Source: Tubulanus polymorphus
Lineage: Eukaryota; Nemertea; Palaeonemertea; Tubulaniformes; Tubulanidae
Assembly (NCBI RefSeq): GCF_964204645.1
Contig: NC_134030.1
Location: 4,007,855-4,071,854 of the forward strand
Reading direction: 5' to 3'
Length of the DNA: 64,000 nt
Shown here: positions 44,640 to 58,874 of the stretch, in pieces
Numbering within the stretch: position 1 is the stretch's first letter
Layout of the letters: each line of letters opens with the position of its first letter
Notes under the pieces: generated by a model
What the model was told of the DNA's origin: nothing
Seen by the model: the letters and a program-made list of their open reading frames with translations, nothing else
The model's database searches: none
Position numbers and translations under genes: made by a program

Positions 44640-47600
44640 GCTGTGTGTTTTTGATTGAGAGGTGATATTGAGAATTGTATCTCTTTCCCTTACCTTCGCG
44701 TATTACTACATTAAACATTATTACAATAGAATTATTACATTAAACATTATAACATCATGAATCATCCTCCTTAAATACTGCTGCTTGCTGCTGGGTGTTA
44801 ATTGATACACTCTGTTTTGGAGCGATATTGGGTGCAGGAGTCTCCTCCTTCCTTCTTCATCTGTCATGTAGCAGTTTGACAAACGGACTGAATTATCAGT
44901 GTGTTACATCACTGATGACCTCCTTTAATACTGCTGCTTGCTGCTGGGTGTTAATTGAAACACTCTGTTTTGGGGTGATATTGAGTTCAGGAGTCTCCTC
45001 CTTCCTTCATCAACTGTCATGTAGAAACGTTACAAACGGACTGAATTATCAGTGTGTTACAACACTGATGACCTCCTTCAATACTGCTGCTTGCTGCTGG
45101 GTGTTAATTCTTTGATTTAGAGGTGATATTGAGAATTGTTTCTCTTTCCCTTACCTTCTTGAATTATTACATTAAACATTATTACAATAGAATTATTACA
45201 TTAAACATTATAACATCATGAATCATTACATAATTACATTATCAAATTACACTGATGACCTCCTTTAATACTGCTGCTTGCTGCTGGGTGTTAATTGATA
45301 CACTCCGTTATGGGGTGATATTGAGTGCAGGAGTCTCCTCCTTCCTTCTTCAACTGTCATGTAGAAACTTGACATACGGACTGAATTATCAGTGTGTTAC
45401 ATCACTGATGACCTCCTTCAATACTGCTGCTTGCTGCTGGGTGTTAATTGATACACTCAGTTTTGGGGTGATATTGGGTGCAGGAGTCTCCTCCTTCCTT
45501 CTTCAACTGTCATGTAGCGGTTTGACAAACGGACTGAATTATCAGTGTGTTACATCACTGATGACCTCCTTCAATACTGCTGCTTGCTGCTGGGTGTTAA
45601 TTGATACACTCCGTTATGGGGTGATATTGAGCGCAGGAGTCTCCTCCTTCCTCCTTCAACTGTCATGTAGAAACGTGACAAACGAACTGTATCATCAGTG
45701 TGTTACATCACTGATGACCTCCTTCAATACTGCTGCTTGCTGCTGGGTGTTAATTGATTCACTTCGTTTTGGGGTGATATTGAGCGCAGGAGTCTCCTCC
45801 TTCCTCCTTCAACTGTCATGTAGAAACGTGACAAACGAACTGTATCATCAGTGTGTTACATCACTGATGACCTCCTTCAATACTGCTGCTTGCTGCTGGG
45901 TGTTAATTGATTCACTTCGTTTTGAGGTGATATTGAGCGCAGGAGTCTCCTCCTTCCTCCTTCAACTGTCATGTAGAAACGTGACAAACGGACTGAATTG
46001 TCAGTGTGTTACAACACTGATGACCTCCTTTAATACTGCTGCTTGCTGCTGGGTGTTAATTGATACACTCTGTTTTGGGGTGATATTGAGTGCAGGAGTC
46101 TCCTCCTTCCTTCTTCAACTGTCATGTAGAAACCTGACAAACGAACTGAATTATCAGTGTGTTACATCACTGATGACCTCCTTTAATACTGCTGCTTGCT
46201 GCTGGGTGTTAATTCTTTGATTTAGAGGTGATATTGAGAATTGTTTCTCTTTCCCTTACCTTCTTGAATTATTACATTAAACATTATTACAATAGAATTA
46301 TTACATTAAACATTATAACATCATGAATCATCCTCCTTAAATACTGCTGCTTGCTGCTGGGTGTTAATTGATACACTCTGTTTTGGGGTGATATTGGGTG
46401 CAGGAGTCTCTTCCTTCCTTCTTCAACTGCCATGCAGAAACGTGACACACGAACTTAATAATCAGTGTGTTACAACACTGACGACCTCCTTTAATACTGC
46501 TGCTTGCTGCTGGGTGTTAATTGATACACTCAGTTTTGGGGTGATATTGGGTGCAGGAGTCTCCTCCTTCCTTCATCAACTGTCATGTAGAAACGTGACA
46601 AACTTGACATACGGACTGAATTATCAGTGTGTTACATCACTGATGACCTCCTTCAATACTGCTGCTTGCTGCTGGATGTTAATTGATACACTTCGTTTTG
46701 GGGTGATATTGAGCGCAGGAGTCTCCTCCTTCCTCCTTCAACTGTCATGTAGAAACGTGACAAACGGACTGAATTGTCAGTGTGTTACAACACTGATGGC
46801 CTCCTTTAATACTGCTGCTTGCTGCTGGGTGTTAATTGATACACTCTGTTTTGGGGTGATATTGAGTGCAGGAGTTTCCTCCTTCCTTCGTCAACTGTCA
46901 TGTAGAAACGTGACAAACGGACTGAATTGTCAGTGTGTTACATCACTGATGACCTCCTTTAATACTGCTGCTTGCTGCTGGGTGTTAATTGATACACTCT
47001 GTTTTGGGGTGATATTGAGTTAAGGAGTCTCCTCCTTCCTTCTTCAACTGTCATGTAGAAACGTGAGAAAGGAACTGAATTATCAGTGTGTTACATCACT
47101 GATGACCTCCTTTAATACTGCTGCTTGCTGCTGGGTGTTAATTCTTTGATTTAGAGGTGATATTGAGAATTGTTTCTCTTTCCCTTACCTTCTTGAATTA
47201 TTACATTAAACATTATTACAATAGAATTATTACATTAAACATTATAACATCATGAATCATCCTCCTTAAATACTGCTGCTTGCTGCTGGGTGTTAATTGA
47301 TACACTCTGTTTTGGGGTGATATTGGGTGCAGGAGTCTCTTCCTTCCTTCTTCAACTGCCATGTAGAAACGTGACAAACGAACTTAATAATCAGTGTGTT
47401 ACAACACTGACGACCTCCTTTAATACTGCTGCTTGCTGCTGGGTGTTAATTGATACACTTCGTTTTGGGGTGATATTGAGCGCAGGAGTCTCCTCCTTCC
47501 TCCTTCAACTGTCATGTAGAAACGTGACAAACGGACTGAATTGTCAGTGTGTTACAACACTGATGGCCTCCTTTAATACTGCTGCTTGCTGCTGGGTGTT

Positions 47601-48035
47601 AATTGATACACTCTGTTTTGGGGTGATATTGAGTGCAGGAGTTTCCTCCTTCCTTCGTCAACTGTCATGTAGAAACGTGACAAACGGACTGAATTGTCAG
47701 TGTGTTACATCACTGATGACCTCCTTTAATACTGCTGCTTGCTGCTGGGTGTTAATTGATACACTCTGTTTTGGGGTGATATTGAGTTAAGGAGTCTCCT
47801 CCTTCCCTCTTCAACTGTCATGTAGAAACGTGTCAAACGAACTGAATTATCAGTGTGTTACAACACTGACGACCTCCTTATATACTGCTGCTTGCTGCTG
47901 GGTGTTAATTGATACACTCTGTTTTGGGGTGATAATGAGTTAAGGAGTCTCCTCCTTCCTTCTTCAACTGTCATGTAGAAACGTGACAAAAGAACTGAAT
48001 TATCAGTGTGTAACAACACTGATGACCTCCTTTAA
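44640..48035. repeat. 153-bp minisatellite with higher-order spacers (unit 2)
   Basis: Counterpart of 12585-15235, expanded to about 20 copies with spacers near 44648, 45109, 46212 and 47140. The longest open block is 45255-46220 (321 codons). Block order and number differ from unit 1, showing unequal exchange or conversion after the units separated. Hydrophobic 'CCWVLIDTL' and 'RNVTN' recur every 51 codons. Confidence 0.95.
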
Positions 48036-48049
48036 TTTTAAATTTGAAT

Positions 48050-49490
48050 TCTTAATTATTCAAAAGAGCTATCCATTGATAGCTTTGTGGTGGTTGTATC
48101 ATTAAAATGGCGCTGGTGTTGGGTCTGTGTACATATTGTATCATATGTCGGTGAATTGGGATTGATTATTTTGTTTCCTGATCGTCCTTATTGCGACTTT
48201 ACGTTTTAAATGTATGATTATTCAAAAGAGCTATCCATTGATAGCTTTGTGGTGGTTGCATCTTTGAAATGTCGTTGGTGTTGGTTCTGTGTACATATTG
48301 TATCATATGTCGCTGAATTATGATTGATTATTTTGTTTCCTGATCGTCCTTATTGCGACTTTACGTTTTAAATGTATAAATATTCAAAGGAGCTATCCAT
48401 TGATAGCTTTGTGGTGGTTGTATCTTTGAAATGTCGCTGGTGTTGGTTCTCTATATATTGAATCATATGTCGCTGAATTATGATTGTTTCTGCTTCCCGA
48501 TTGTCCTCATTAGGACTTAATGTTTAGAATTTGAAAATATTGAAAAGAGTTATCCATTGATAGCTTTGTGGTGGTTGTATCTTTCAAATGTCGCTGGTGT
48601 TGGTTCAGTGTATATATTTTAATATATGTCAGTGAACTGGGATTGATTAAAAATTTGTTTCCTGATCGTCCTATAACGACTTAATGTTTTAAATGTATAA
48701 ATATTCAAAAGAGCTATCCATTGATAGCTTTGTGGTGGTTTGCATCTTTGAAATGTCGCTGGTGTTGGTTCTGTATATATTGAATCATATGTCGCTGAAT
48801 TATGATTGATTCTGTTTCCTGATCGTCCTTATAACGATTTAAAGTTTTGAATGTATAAATATTCAAAGCAGCTATCCATCGATAGCTTTGTGGTGGTTGT
48901 ATCATTGAAATGTCGCTGGTGTTGGTTCTGTGTACATATTGTATCATATGTAGCTGAATTTTGATTGATTCTTTTTCCTGATCATCCTTATAACGACTTA
49001 AAGTTTTAAATGTATAAATACTCAAATCAGCTATCCATCGATAGCTTTGTGGTGGTTGTATCATTGAAATGTCGCTGGTGTTGGTTCAATGTATATATTG
49101 TAATATATGTCGGTGAATTGGGATTGATTATTTTGTTTCCTGATCGTCCTTATTGCGACTTTACGTTTTAAATGTATAGATATTCAAAAGAGCTATCCAT
49201 TGATAGCTTTGTCGTGGTTGCATCTTTGAAATGTCGTTGGTGTTGGTTCTGTGTACATATTGTATCATATGTCGCTGAATTACGATTGATTCTGCTTCCC
49301 GAATGTCCTCATTACGACTAAACGTTTAGATTGTAAAAATATTCAGAAGAGCTATCCATTGATAGCTTTGTGGTGGTTGAATCTTTGAAATATCGCTGGT
49401 GTTGGTTCTGTGTATATATGGTATCAGCAAATTATCATTACATACGGAGTTGCGTTTTAAGATTGTTATATTCAAAGATGCTATTGTTTG
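48050..49490 (+). repeat. ~160-bp hairpin repeat with PUF-type octamers, 9 copies (unit 2)
   Basis: Counterpart of 15243-16985 with two fewer copies. Eight of nine units keep TGTANATA. The terminal diverged unit has GCTATtgtttGATAGC, replacing one C-G pair by a U-G wobble. Confidence 0.92.
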
Positions 49491-50629
49491 ATAGCTTAAC
49501 TTTGGTTCTTTGCACCTGAAGGTTGTCAGGTGTTATTAAAAAACACTAATAGTGGGGTTGAATTAAGTTACTGCTGTCATAAGGCAGTCAAAGAAATTGT
49601 CCAAAAAGACCAATGGAGTTAAATTACATTGCTGCGTTATATCATGACTCAACTCATCTTCGTCGCTGACTGAGTGACCCTTTTTCTCTTGCGGAGGCCA
49701 CCTTGTTTTACCGCAAGAATTCTGGTCCACGCTAACAAAGCTGAATATCGTTCAAGTCTTTGGGATGACTCCCCCTTGAACAACTATCAGCTGGATTCTC
49801 CTTTTCTGGATACATGTTAACTGATATTCAATTTTTATCATTTTCTTCTTGCAAAAGTTCTTAATCAATATATAGGTGTAAAAGAATAATAGGTATGACA
49901 GAGTATAAAAGAATACTAGATATAAAAGAATGATGTAAAATAATTATAATGTCCTTTGAACTTTACATGTCAACTAAACAGTATGGGAAATACTGCTGCC
50001 TGTTAATTACTACATTCTGTTTTAAGGGTGATGATTAAAATTTGGATGAATCATTACTTTGTTCAGTAGATGCGTTAGATAGCCCTTGAAGCAGCTAAAC
50101 TGGGTCAGAGTGTTTTATCAATGCTGATAAACTATAAACCTGAGTTAATAAAGCTTCAAAACATTGCAGCCAATTCTTTAAAAGTCTTGTCCATTATAGA
50201 CTTAAAAGTGAAGATCGATCATCATAAACACTGGTGAAAACAATTGATGTCTCACTTAGCACCTGACGTCTCACTTTGCACCTGACGTCTCACTTTGCAC
50301 TGATGCATCCATGCACTAATGCACTTGCATGAAATGGCACTAAATACATAAAGACACACAAATTGTGTTTATGTATTTTTCAGGGTATACACATGCACAC
50401 CCGCGGGTCCATGTAGCGTGCTATCTTTCTTTGTTCGTGTGTGGAAATAATTTGTGATAAGATTAAACACCCATTTTGTAGAGAAAAATGTGAAAGGTTA
50501 ATGATTAATTGTAAAAGTGGTAGAAATTAAATGTGAAAATATCAATGTCTGAAATAATATAGTGAAGATTAAGTCGCAGTGATTATAGAGAGATTGTAGT
50601 GTCAGATCAACCAGATCAGTTGTACTGAG

Positions 50630-52670
50630 TTATCTCCCTCAAAGTCAGGAGCAACGTGACAAAGAGTCACAGTGAAAGTTAACAGTTCCAGAGGAACATC
50701 GAGTCATGAGTCTGAACTGACTTTAAATCAGGTATGATATTGAAATTGTATAAATCAATTTTCAAAGTCTCAAAATTGAAAATTATTCATATTTTGTGTT
50801 TTCTTGTAGCAAATATTGAGAGGTCCACAGAACTGAGTCACCAGAGATGAGACAATCACCAGCCATCTGTTAGATGAATGTCGCCACTGAGATCAGTGGT
50901 ACTGATTCATCTCCGTCAAAGTCAGCAAAAAAGTTACAGTCGCAAAGGAAAGTTAACAGTTCCAGAGGAACGTCGAGTCATGAGTCTGAACTGACTATAA
51001 ATCAGGTATGATATTGAAATTATAGGGATCAATTTTCAATGTCTCAAAATTAAGAGTTATTCATGATTTGTGTTTTCTTGTAGCAAATATTGACGAACAA
51101 AGTGTCACCAGAGATGAGATAATCACCAGGCATCAGTTAGATGAATGTCACCACTCAGATCAGTGGTAGTGAGTAATCTCCATCAAAGTCGGGAACGAAG
51201 TTACTGAGTCACGAGGAAAGTTAACAGTTCCAACGGAACGTCGAGTCATTAGTCTGAACTGACTATAAATCAGGTATGTTAAGATACAGATAACATTGAT
51301 TTCTTGTTTTAGGAAAAGTCCCAAACATTATGATGGTTTCTTACATCTGGTTTTCATGTAGCAAATCGTTAGACACGCAATACCAGAGGAATGATCAGTC
51401 ATTGAACAGACTATAAGTCAGTCATGAAAATGAAAATTATTCATATTTTTTGTTTTCTTGTAGCAAATGTGGAGAGGTTTACCACAGAACTGATTGTCAC
51501 CAGAGATGAGACAATCACTGGGCATCAGTTAGATGAATGTCACCACTGAGATCAGTAGTACTGAGTCAACTGCCTCAGTCAAGCTGCAAAGTAGAGTCAC
51601 AAAGTTAACAGTTGCAAAGGAACGTCGAGTCATTAGTCTGAACTGACTATAAATCAGGTATGATATTGAAAATTACATCAATTTTCAAGTCTTACATTAT
51701 TCAAAATTATACATATTTTTTGTTTTCCTGTTGTAATAAGGAAATATCTAGAGATGGTATGTTACTACAAGATGGAAAAATACCTTCAGGGATTCACATG
51801 AATATTATCCCTTAGTTGAAAGGATGAAAGAATGGATGAGTCATGAATCTGAATTGACTATAAATCAGGTATATATTGTCATAGATAAATCTATTTTATT
51901 GATTAAGTGATTGTTGAAAATATCCTTTTAAGTTTGTTGTTTGATTGTCTTGTAGGTGAAAATATGTGAAACATCTAATCAAACACGATGTTGGCTTTGA
52001 TATTCAGATGGCATCTGTTGACCATTTGCGTTGCTGGAACTTGGAACTCTAATGCGTTGCTGGAACTTGGAACACTAATGCGTTGCTGGAACTTGGAACT
52101 CTAATGCGTTGCTGGAACTTGGAACTCTAATGCGTGGCTGGAACTTGGAGAACTCTAATGCGTTGCTGGAACTTGGAGAACTCTGATGCGTTGCTGGAAC
52201 TTGGAGAACACTAATGTGTTGCTTGAACTTGGAGAACTCTGATGCGTTGCTGGAACTTGGAGAACACTAATGCGTTGCTCGAACTTGGAGAACACTAATG
52301 TGTTGCTTGAACTTGGAGAACTCTAATGTGTTGCTCGAACTTGGAGAACTCTAATGCATGTTAAGACTTGGAGAATTATTGTCTGGGTGCAACTGACCCT
52401 GTGTATGAACATGTGTGTTCAATTCGAATTTTATTTTAATTTAAATAAAACAAGTTAGAATATCTTTGATTGTGTCTAAAGAGTTTTTGATGTTGTTTTT
52501 AGGTGGAACTGAAATGCAGCAGTCAGTTCCGTAGTGTGTTTGAATATTGACATAACATGATGACTGACCTTGATTTATTTGTGTTGACTTCTGTCAGTGT
52601 TTGTTAATTACGACTGTTTAAATTCATTTGTTATTGCAAATACATATTTATTTCAATAAAATGGCATGAG
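50630..52670 (+). ncRNA. Putative spliced non-coding transcript with repeated exons (unit 2)
   Basis: Same exon array as in unit 1 with all splice sites kept: exon end 50731; exons 50810-51005, 51084-51273, 51464-51657 and 51741-51868; last exon from 51956. The diverged unit at 51362 also lacks its donor. AATAAA lies at 52655-52660. Preservation of the GT and AG bases in both units despite other substitutions supports, but does not prove, use as introns. Confidence 0.55.
52020..52360. repeat. 28-bp minisatellite (unit 2)
   Basis: Same repeat as 19457-19885, about 12 copies, with a different order of short and long variants and a distinct left flank. Confidence 0.9.
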
Positions 52671-53407
52671 GATCTGTAGAGGAGCCGAGTCAACTTGGTG
52701 TAGAATAAGTAAAACGAGGTGGTTAGTTCTTTATAGGTGTGACTTGTGTATTTGAAGTACCGGCACGAGCTTTTAGATTTATTGATTTCATGGTGTTTAA
52801 ATGTTTAAATAAATTATATTGATTTAAAATGGTGTTTGATAATTGGTTGAAGTCTTTGTTTACTTATGTTTACTTATATGATACATGTACGTATTGAACT
52901 ATTGATCACAACTACTGATCTATTCGTGGTTTAGTTGTTCGCTACAAATTGTTTTGTGGTTCTTTTTCTGTAATCTACAGTAGACTCGGCTCTTAACTCG
53001 AATCACATTAATCAAGTATAGTATCACATTGACTCGAGCTCTCCCTCCCTCTCTCCTCGACTGACTTGTTCGAATGGATTTTAGTTAGAACTCGGGCTAC
53101 TCATGGACATGTAAACTAGTTAAAGTCCAGATTATATTTACACTTTTATAAAGTGTAATGAGAGATAACTTCAGTAAACTTTCACTTCAATTCGTGCCAA
53201 TCTTGGTCTCAGTTCGTCCCAGTAAGGGTGAGCCGGTTTACTGTAGTGTTTGTCACCTTACCCCAGACCTGCTGGATTACAATCTTATTTAAAGATGAAT
53301 ATTATAGACAGCAGATTGATACAGTTTTATTTTACAAACAGAAGATGTGTCAGAAATAAACTAATCTAATAGAGGTTCATAGTATACTGCGAGATGAGTT
53401 GATCCCT

Positions 53408-53570
53408 ACACTGTACAGAGGTGTCCCGGGTTCGAATCCAGTAATAACTGACGCTGATTCAGAGTGGTCCTGATGCTGAATAGAAGATGTACAGGGATGT
53501 CCTGGGTTCGAACCCAGTAATCATCGACACTGATTCAGAATGGCCTTGATGCTGAATAGGGGATCTATTT
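53408..53570. repeat. 76-bp repeat with B-box-like core, 2 copies (unit 2)
   Basis: Counterpart of 20938-21160 with one copy fewer. Confidence 0.75.
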
Positions 53571-56096
53571 AATTGATTTTGCGACCTCGCACAAATCTTA
53601 GCGCGCAAAAATTTGTTTTTTCTCGTGGAGGATGAAAAAAATATCCGTATTTCCCGATCAGCCACCAGAGTTGTTCTAGAAGAACATGGCTGATTATTCC
53701 AAGCGAATAACTTTCCTTTTCGACTTGATTAACAACCAACAATCGTTACTCACCTAATATTGAATGTAAACATTGCATCAACCTTGGGATTTACGAACTT
53801 GTCGTCGAAGCGTTCGTTATCGCGCAGATAACTTATCAGTACAACATTATTCTGACGACATAAAACTGTCAAACTCGCGAATTACAGGACAAAGAAGAAT
53901 TATGACACGGGATTAATTGTATACAACATACGTCACAGGACGGAATAATACAGCGATATTGTACGTGTCCTTATATTCATAATTCATCGTAAACTACTCG
54001 CATCCCTTCTCGTATTTAGAAACAAACATTGATTATTATCATATCGACCGGCTTATAAATTGCGACTCTTTCTCCTCGGAGATACTATTCCTGTCCTAGT
54101 GGCTTAATTTCACAAGACTGTACAACTGCCGATTGTCATCAATCGCCGTCTCGATCGGCACAGTTGTTTCCGGGTCAGCGAACGCTTACTATTTAATTTG
54201 GCAAAATCTGTCTCTGGATTCGATTGAGAACTCGAAAAGAAAATGAATTAGTGAAAATTGTTACATCGACGCAAAATTTGAATTTATCGGTTCGAAAACC
54301 TCGTAACGCGATAAAACGGTCGAAATTAAACTGACGCCTTTAGATCTCGCTTTTATGACTCGAAACTATCTACTAGTCTTAATAAACATATATCATTTAA
54401 TGCCCCACGATGAAAAAAGCCGCTCTCCGGCCGAATAAAGCAATTTGCTACAGTGCGACGAGCTGCTCAATTTGGCGACAGGATTATCGACAACTTGTCT
54501 CAAATCATGGGAAGCAATATTTCCCTGAGGAGTATGCGATCAACTAACAGCGTTCTCATTTCAGCATAGTGATCCGTTTAAAACGTATAATATCGTTAGC
54601 TACTTCTACAATACGTACACTAATTATATACTTAATGCTTTCGATCATATTGAATTCCATCTGTCAAGACGAACAACGAAACAATTAAAACGGCTTTCAT
54701 ATTGTTGACGTGTTAGAAAAATAAAGAACCGAACGATATTTTGTGATGATCTGGTTTTCAGAAATCAAGAGAAGATATTTCGCAATTAACACAGTTTTCT
54801 AAAAACAGATATCATCCCTATAAACTACAAGTTTATTAGCGATGAGATTTCATATCAAAATCTGCAATAAAAAATCCAGGCCAAATATATATACCCGATA
54901 CGGGTGGATAAGAGTACATACATTTCCCATGATATTGTACTTGGGGGGAAATGTAGGCTACGTCGAGAGCGTGTCCATTTTATAGGAACGGTCGTATCTG
55001 AATCTGTCCATATGTGGTATTATAGCGAACATGACTGATTGCTGCTGAATTAAACTTTCGGGTTTAAATGTGACACTGGCCTATAAAACTCGCCCTGAAT
55101 TATAGTAAATGAAATCCGTCTGTCAGAGACACATGTAATCATCAACCCGAGTACAACATTATCTCTATTTGAATTGTATTTCCCGCAGAAATCAATTCCT
55201 AGATCCGATTATCAGATTGTTAATGAGCTATGAATATTATATTGGAAGGGTTGCGTTGCCATTTCACTCGCGTTTATAGTGTTATATCATCGTATGTCGG
55301 GATTGATTTCCGAACTGGGTTTGATGCGGCCTTCTTGTAAAGCACCTCTCACACGGTCCATAAATTGGGTGGAGGGAAGAAAATCACATTTTAAGTACAT
55401 CCAAATTTTATTTCAACGTCAAATTCCATGGGTTACATATCATTCAATTAAAGAAACAACGCATAAATGATATAGACGACAGACTTGGCTCGTATTGTAA
55501 CTTCATTGTTTCTTTTTGAATTCTTTGATCAATCCCGATTGATAGGTTACCTCGAAAATCAGGTTTTTTACATTGAGTTCGGAGATGTTTAAGCATTCTC
55601 CGATAGCAGATGAGAACTCCATCGACTGTTCTAGATTACTCGCGTGCCACAGTATGAAAGTCGAACTACCGAGTTAGTTCACAAATTCACTTCTTGATTT
55701 GCATAGGGGCACCACCCGACAATAGATAAAGACTACTCGCAGGAATCACAGAGGCCTGACACAAAAGGTATACTCGAGTGGGGGCCACCACTGGGTTTAC
55801 TCACTCACAATACGGGGCTGTTGTTTTTTGTCCCTTCAAAGTAGAAATTATACCCTCCGAAACTTTATCATCTGGAGGGTTCTTAAACATTTCTGTCGGA
55901 CCAAAATTCGTGTTTCAACATGGGTCAGTTCACACCATCTATTTTCCTAAATTTTAGAGATCAACTAAATCATTTCACATAACAATTAATATCATGAATT
56001 AGGCCTACCCCTCATTACAATCTGAAATATAAAAAAAGAGGCGAACTATCTAGTCCCGTTAAGAAAAAAAATTGCCAGCCAAATGTATGGTTTATT

Positions 56097-56181
56097 CTAG
56101 CGGGATTCGAAACTGCGACCTCTAGCAATAAGCAGGGGAAGCTAACAAGGCAAGCGTGCTAACCACTGGGCCATAGATCTC
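56097..56181 (-). mobile_element. tRNA-like SINE head (unit 2)
   Basis: Same element as 23714-23796, with A and B boxes intact. Confidence 0.65.
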
Positions 56182-56438
56182 AGGTAATCTGTCCGGATTG
56201 TAAGTTTGCCTGCTATGTGATTTTGTATGTCTCTGCTTAAAATCGACAATTTTCAGAGTAAATCGTAGACAGTTTTTAAACGGATGAGTTAACCGGGGTA
56301 AACTGAAGACACACCACGATGAGCATTAATGGAATTTGCGTGGTTTCGAACCAAATGAAATTTTTATGTGGTATTGATGAGGTTCGAATCCCATCAGGAA
56401 AGGATTTTCTTGACGTGGCGGGAATATTAGTACTTTTC

Positions 56439-56504
56439 ATTGGTCAGGATCAGTGACGTCACACTGTCAGTATAAATACTCAGGTCAGCTGATCCCTCCT
56501 TCCA
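56439..56504 (+). promoter_or_regulatory. Core promoter of the proline-rich gene (unit 2)
   Basis: Identical arrangement: ATTGG 56439-56443, TGACGTCA 56454-56461, TATAAATA 56471-56478, initiator A near 56504; first exon ends at 56521. Confidence 0.65.
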
Positions 56505-57256
56505 GTTCGGCCATCTTTCAGGTAAGCAAACGTCGTCCATTTTATTTATTTCTTTCGATCAAATCTATTTATTAATCTTACTTGTAAATTTCATACATAG
56601 ACCTTAGGTTTCGCATACGGTTTTGTTTAAGACAATTTCAAAAGTTCCGAAAGTTCGGATTATATCATATACGTGTTTAATTATGACATTTCCATTGTGA
56701 TGTTCTTTTTGCTCAAAATTGTCCAAATCGTGTTTTTAATATTTAGAAGTAAATTACAACATTTGACTTTCATTTTCGTTCTCGTAAAAATGAAGACGTT
56801 ATTGTGATTTTATTGAGGAATTTTATTTAATTTATTTATGAAATTTTCGGAAGCAGTTATTCTGCTGTTCAAATCTACGCGCTAATGCGGCTAGTTGACA
56901 TGCCTAGGTGTAATACACAGACCGCTCAGTCTATTCAACCATGACTCGAATCCATAGAAACCTTTTATTCGAAGCGTCGTTCAACTTAATTCTGGTGGCT
57001 TCTATATTCAATATTTAGAAAATAATGATGCCCAATAATTTAATGTTATTATTATCTAATGCAAACTCGAGTTAGCTATTTCTTAGAATCAATAATTTTC
57101 GATTTTCTTGATTTTTATAACATTATTGTTTTTACATTGCAGCAGCAGCAGCAGTGACAGCAGCAGTACAAGACAAACATTGATACCAGCAAATTTATTA
57201 CAACTTCAACTTAAACTTTAAACGAATTCAACTTCTACTTCAGCAGCAACACGACC

Positions 57257-57356
57257 ATGTCTTCAAAATATGACATTTTTTCCGGATTGATAAAGGTAGT
57301 GCGCGCCGAGGTCCTGACACTCGACCCTGTATCCCTCGGCGCGTTTTGTGATTTGA
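57257..57356 (+). CDS. Proline-rich nuclear-type protein, 5' coding exon (downstream gene copy)
   Basis: Copy of 24872-24971 within exon 57143-57356; one residue differs (Leu to Ile at codon 12). Donor A|GTAAGT and phase are the same. It pairs in phase with the exon starting at 63627. The intron (about 6.3 kb) is shorter than the middle copy's because unit 3 lacks the transposon and the 0.33-kb segment. Confidence 0.65.
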
Positions 57357-58874
57357 GTAAGTACAAACTCTACTTCATCAAATTCTCGATTATTTTTAGT
57401 GACAAGCATCTAAAATTATTTGATTTCCAACATCTGAAATTGTTTGATCTCAAATTCACAATTATTTTATCTCAAATCTCCGCATTATTGGATACTAAAT
57501 TTCGAATTGTCTCAATCTTCTATCATCAAATGTCAATTTCTTTCAATCCACTTTTTAATTTCGGAAAACTCAATTTATGTCTCACACTGATTTCATTTCA
57601 ATTTATTTTGAAAATATCATTTTATGTTTCTAGTCTTTTATTCTTTTTCAAATTACTCGACTTAAACTCAATTTAATTTGCTAATAATTCTAATGGTGAA
57701 TAATTGAATAATTTTAATTGAATTGAATTGAATAGTGAGTAGAGGTTCTGGTGGATGAGAATGAACTTGAGGAAGTAACTTCATTTCCTGGTTCCTGGTT
57801 TTCAAATATCGTCGAAATTGTGAAATATTCATCATGTTTTTCATATGCAATGCTGTATCCAGTCAATAGAGATAAGTTACAACATAAACAGTTTAAACTG
57901 GCTAGGCCTCCAGACCAATGCACTTCATGGAAAATCCTGATTTATATGTTTAATAAATCAAGTAACTGGACTGCGCGGTTCAGTCCATTTTAGTCAGTAA
58001 GTAAGCAGACTGCAGTTTAGTCCATATTTTAATCAGTAACTGGACTGCGGTGTAGTCAATATTTTAGTCAATAACTGGACTGCGCTGTAGTCCATCGTTT
58101 AGTCAATAACTGGACTGCGGTTTTGTCGATGGTTTAGTCAATAACTGGACTGCAGTTTAGACTGCTGTTCAGGAACCGGACAGCTGTTTAGTCCGTATCC
58201 AGATACCCGTCACATTATGGGACCAACTTTTTAGATACTGCTAAAATGTAGCACTAGTATTTACGGTACTTTCGTTTTTCTCTGCGACTCCAGGATCTAA
58301 CAACATGTGATTTTCTTTTTATTAATCATTGATCAAACGTCAGGAAATTCAGGATCACTTTTTTAATTAATTGGTTAAACTTCGTTCTTCATATCTCTAG
58401 GTAGTTGCTCGCAACATTTTGAGATCCTGAGATTATGGCGGGAAGGAGGTATATCTCACGACTGCTATCATGAGCTTATCTGCGAACTAGTCTCAAGCCG
58501 CACCCACTCAATGTTTATTTTAGATCTAAACTAGGATATGATGTTTGATACGAATGTCTTTCACTAGCTCGGCTCATAGTCCGAATCTTCATCGTCTATT
58601 TGTTGGCGAATCCTAAATATTGCGGCCTTGCGGTAAATAGAGTTTAAACACGATTTATTTCTAACTGAGCAGATCATCCCGTCTGTGCCTACATTTGTTG
58701 CTATAATAACGCCCAGCTGCCATAGAATTCTTCAATGGTGTATCTGTGAGTTTTTACAAACGCCCAAGATTCCTTGTTTCCTTGTGGACTGCGAGTGACA
58801 TTAACTACCAGCAGCCATGACACGTATTCATCAATGAATCGTCTGCAACATCACTGGTTCAGTTTCAATCATCC

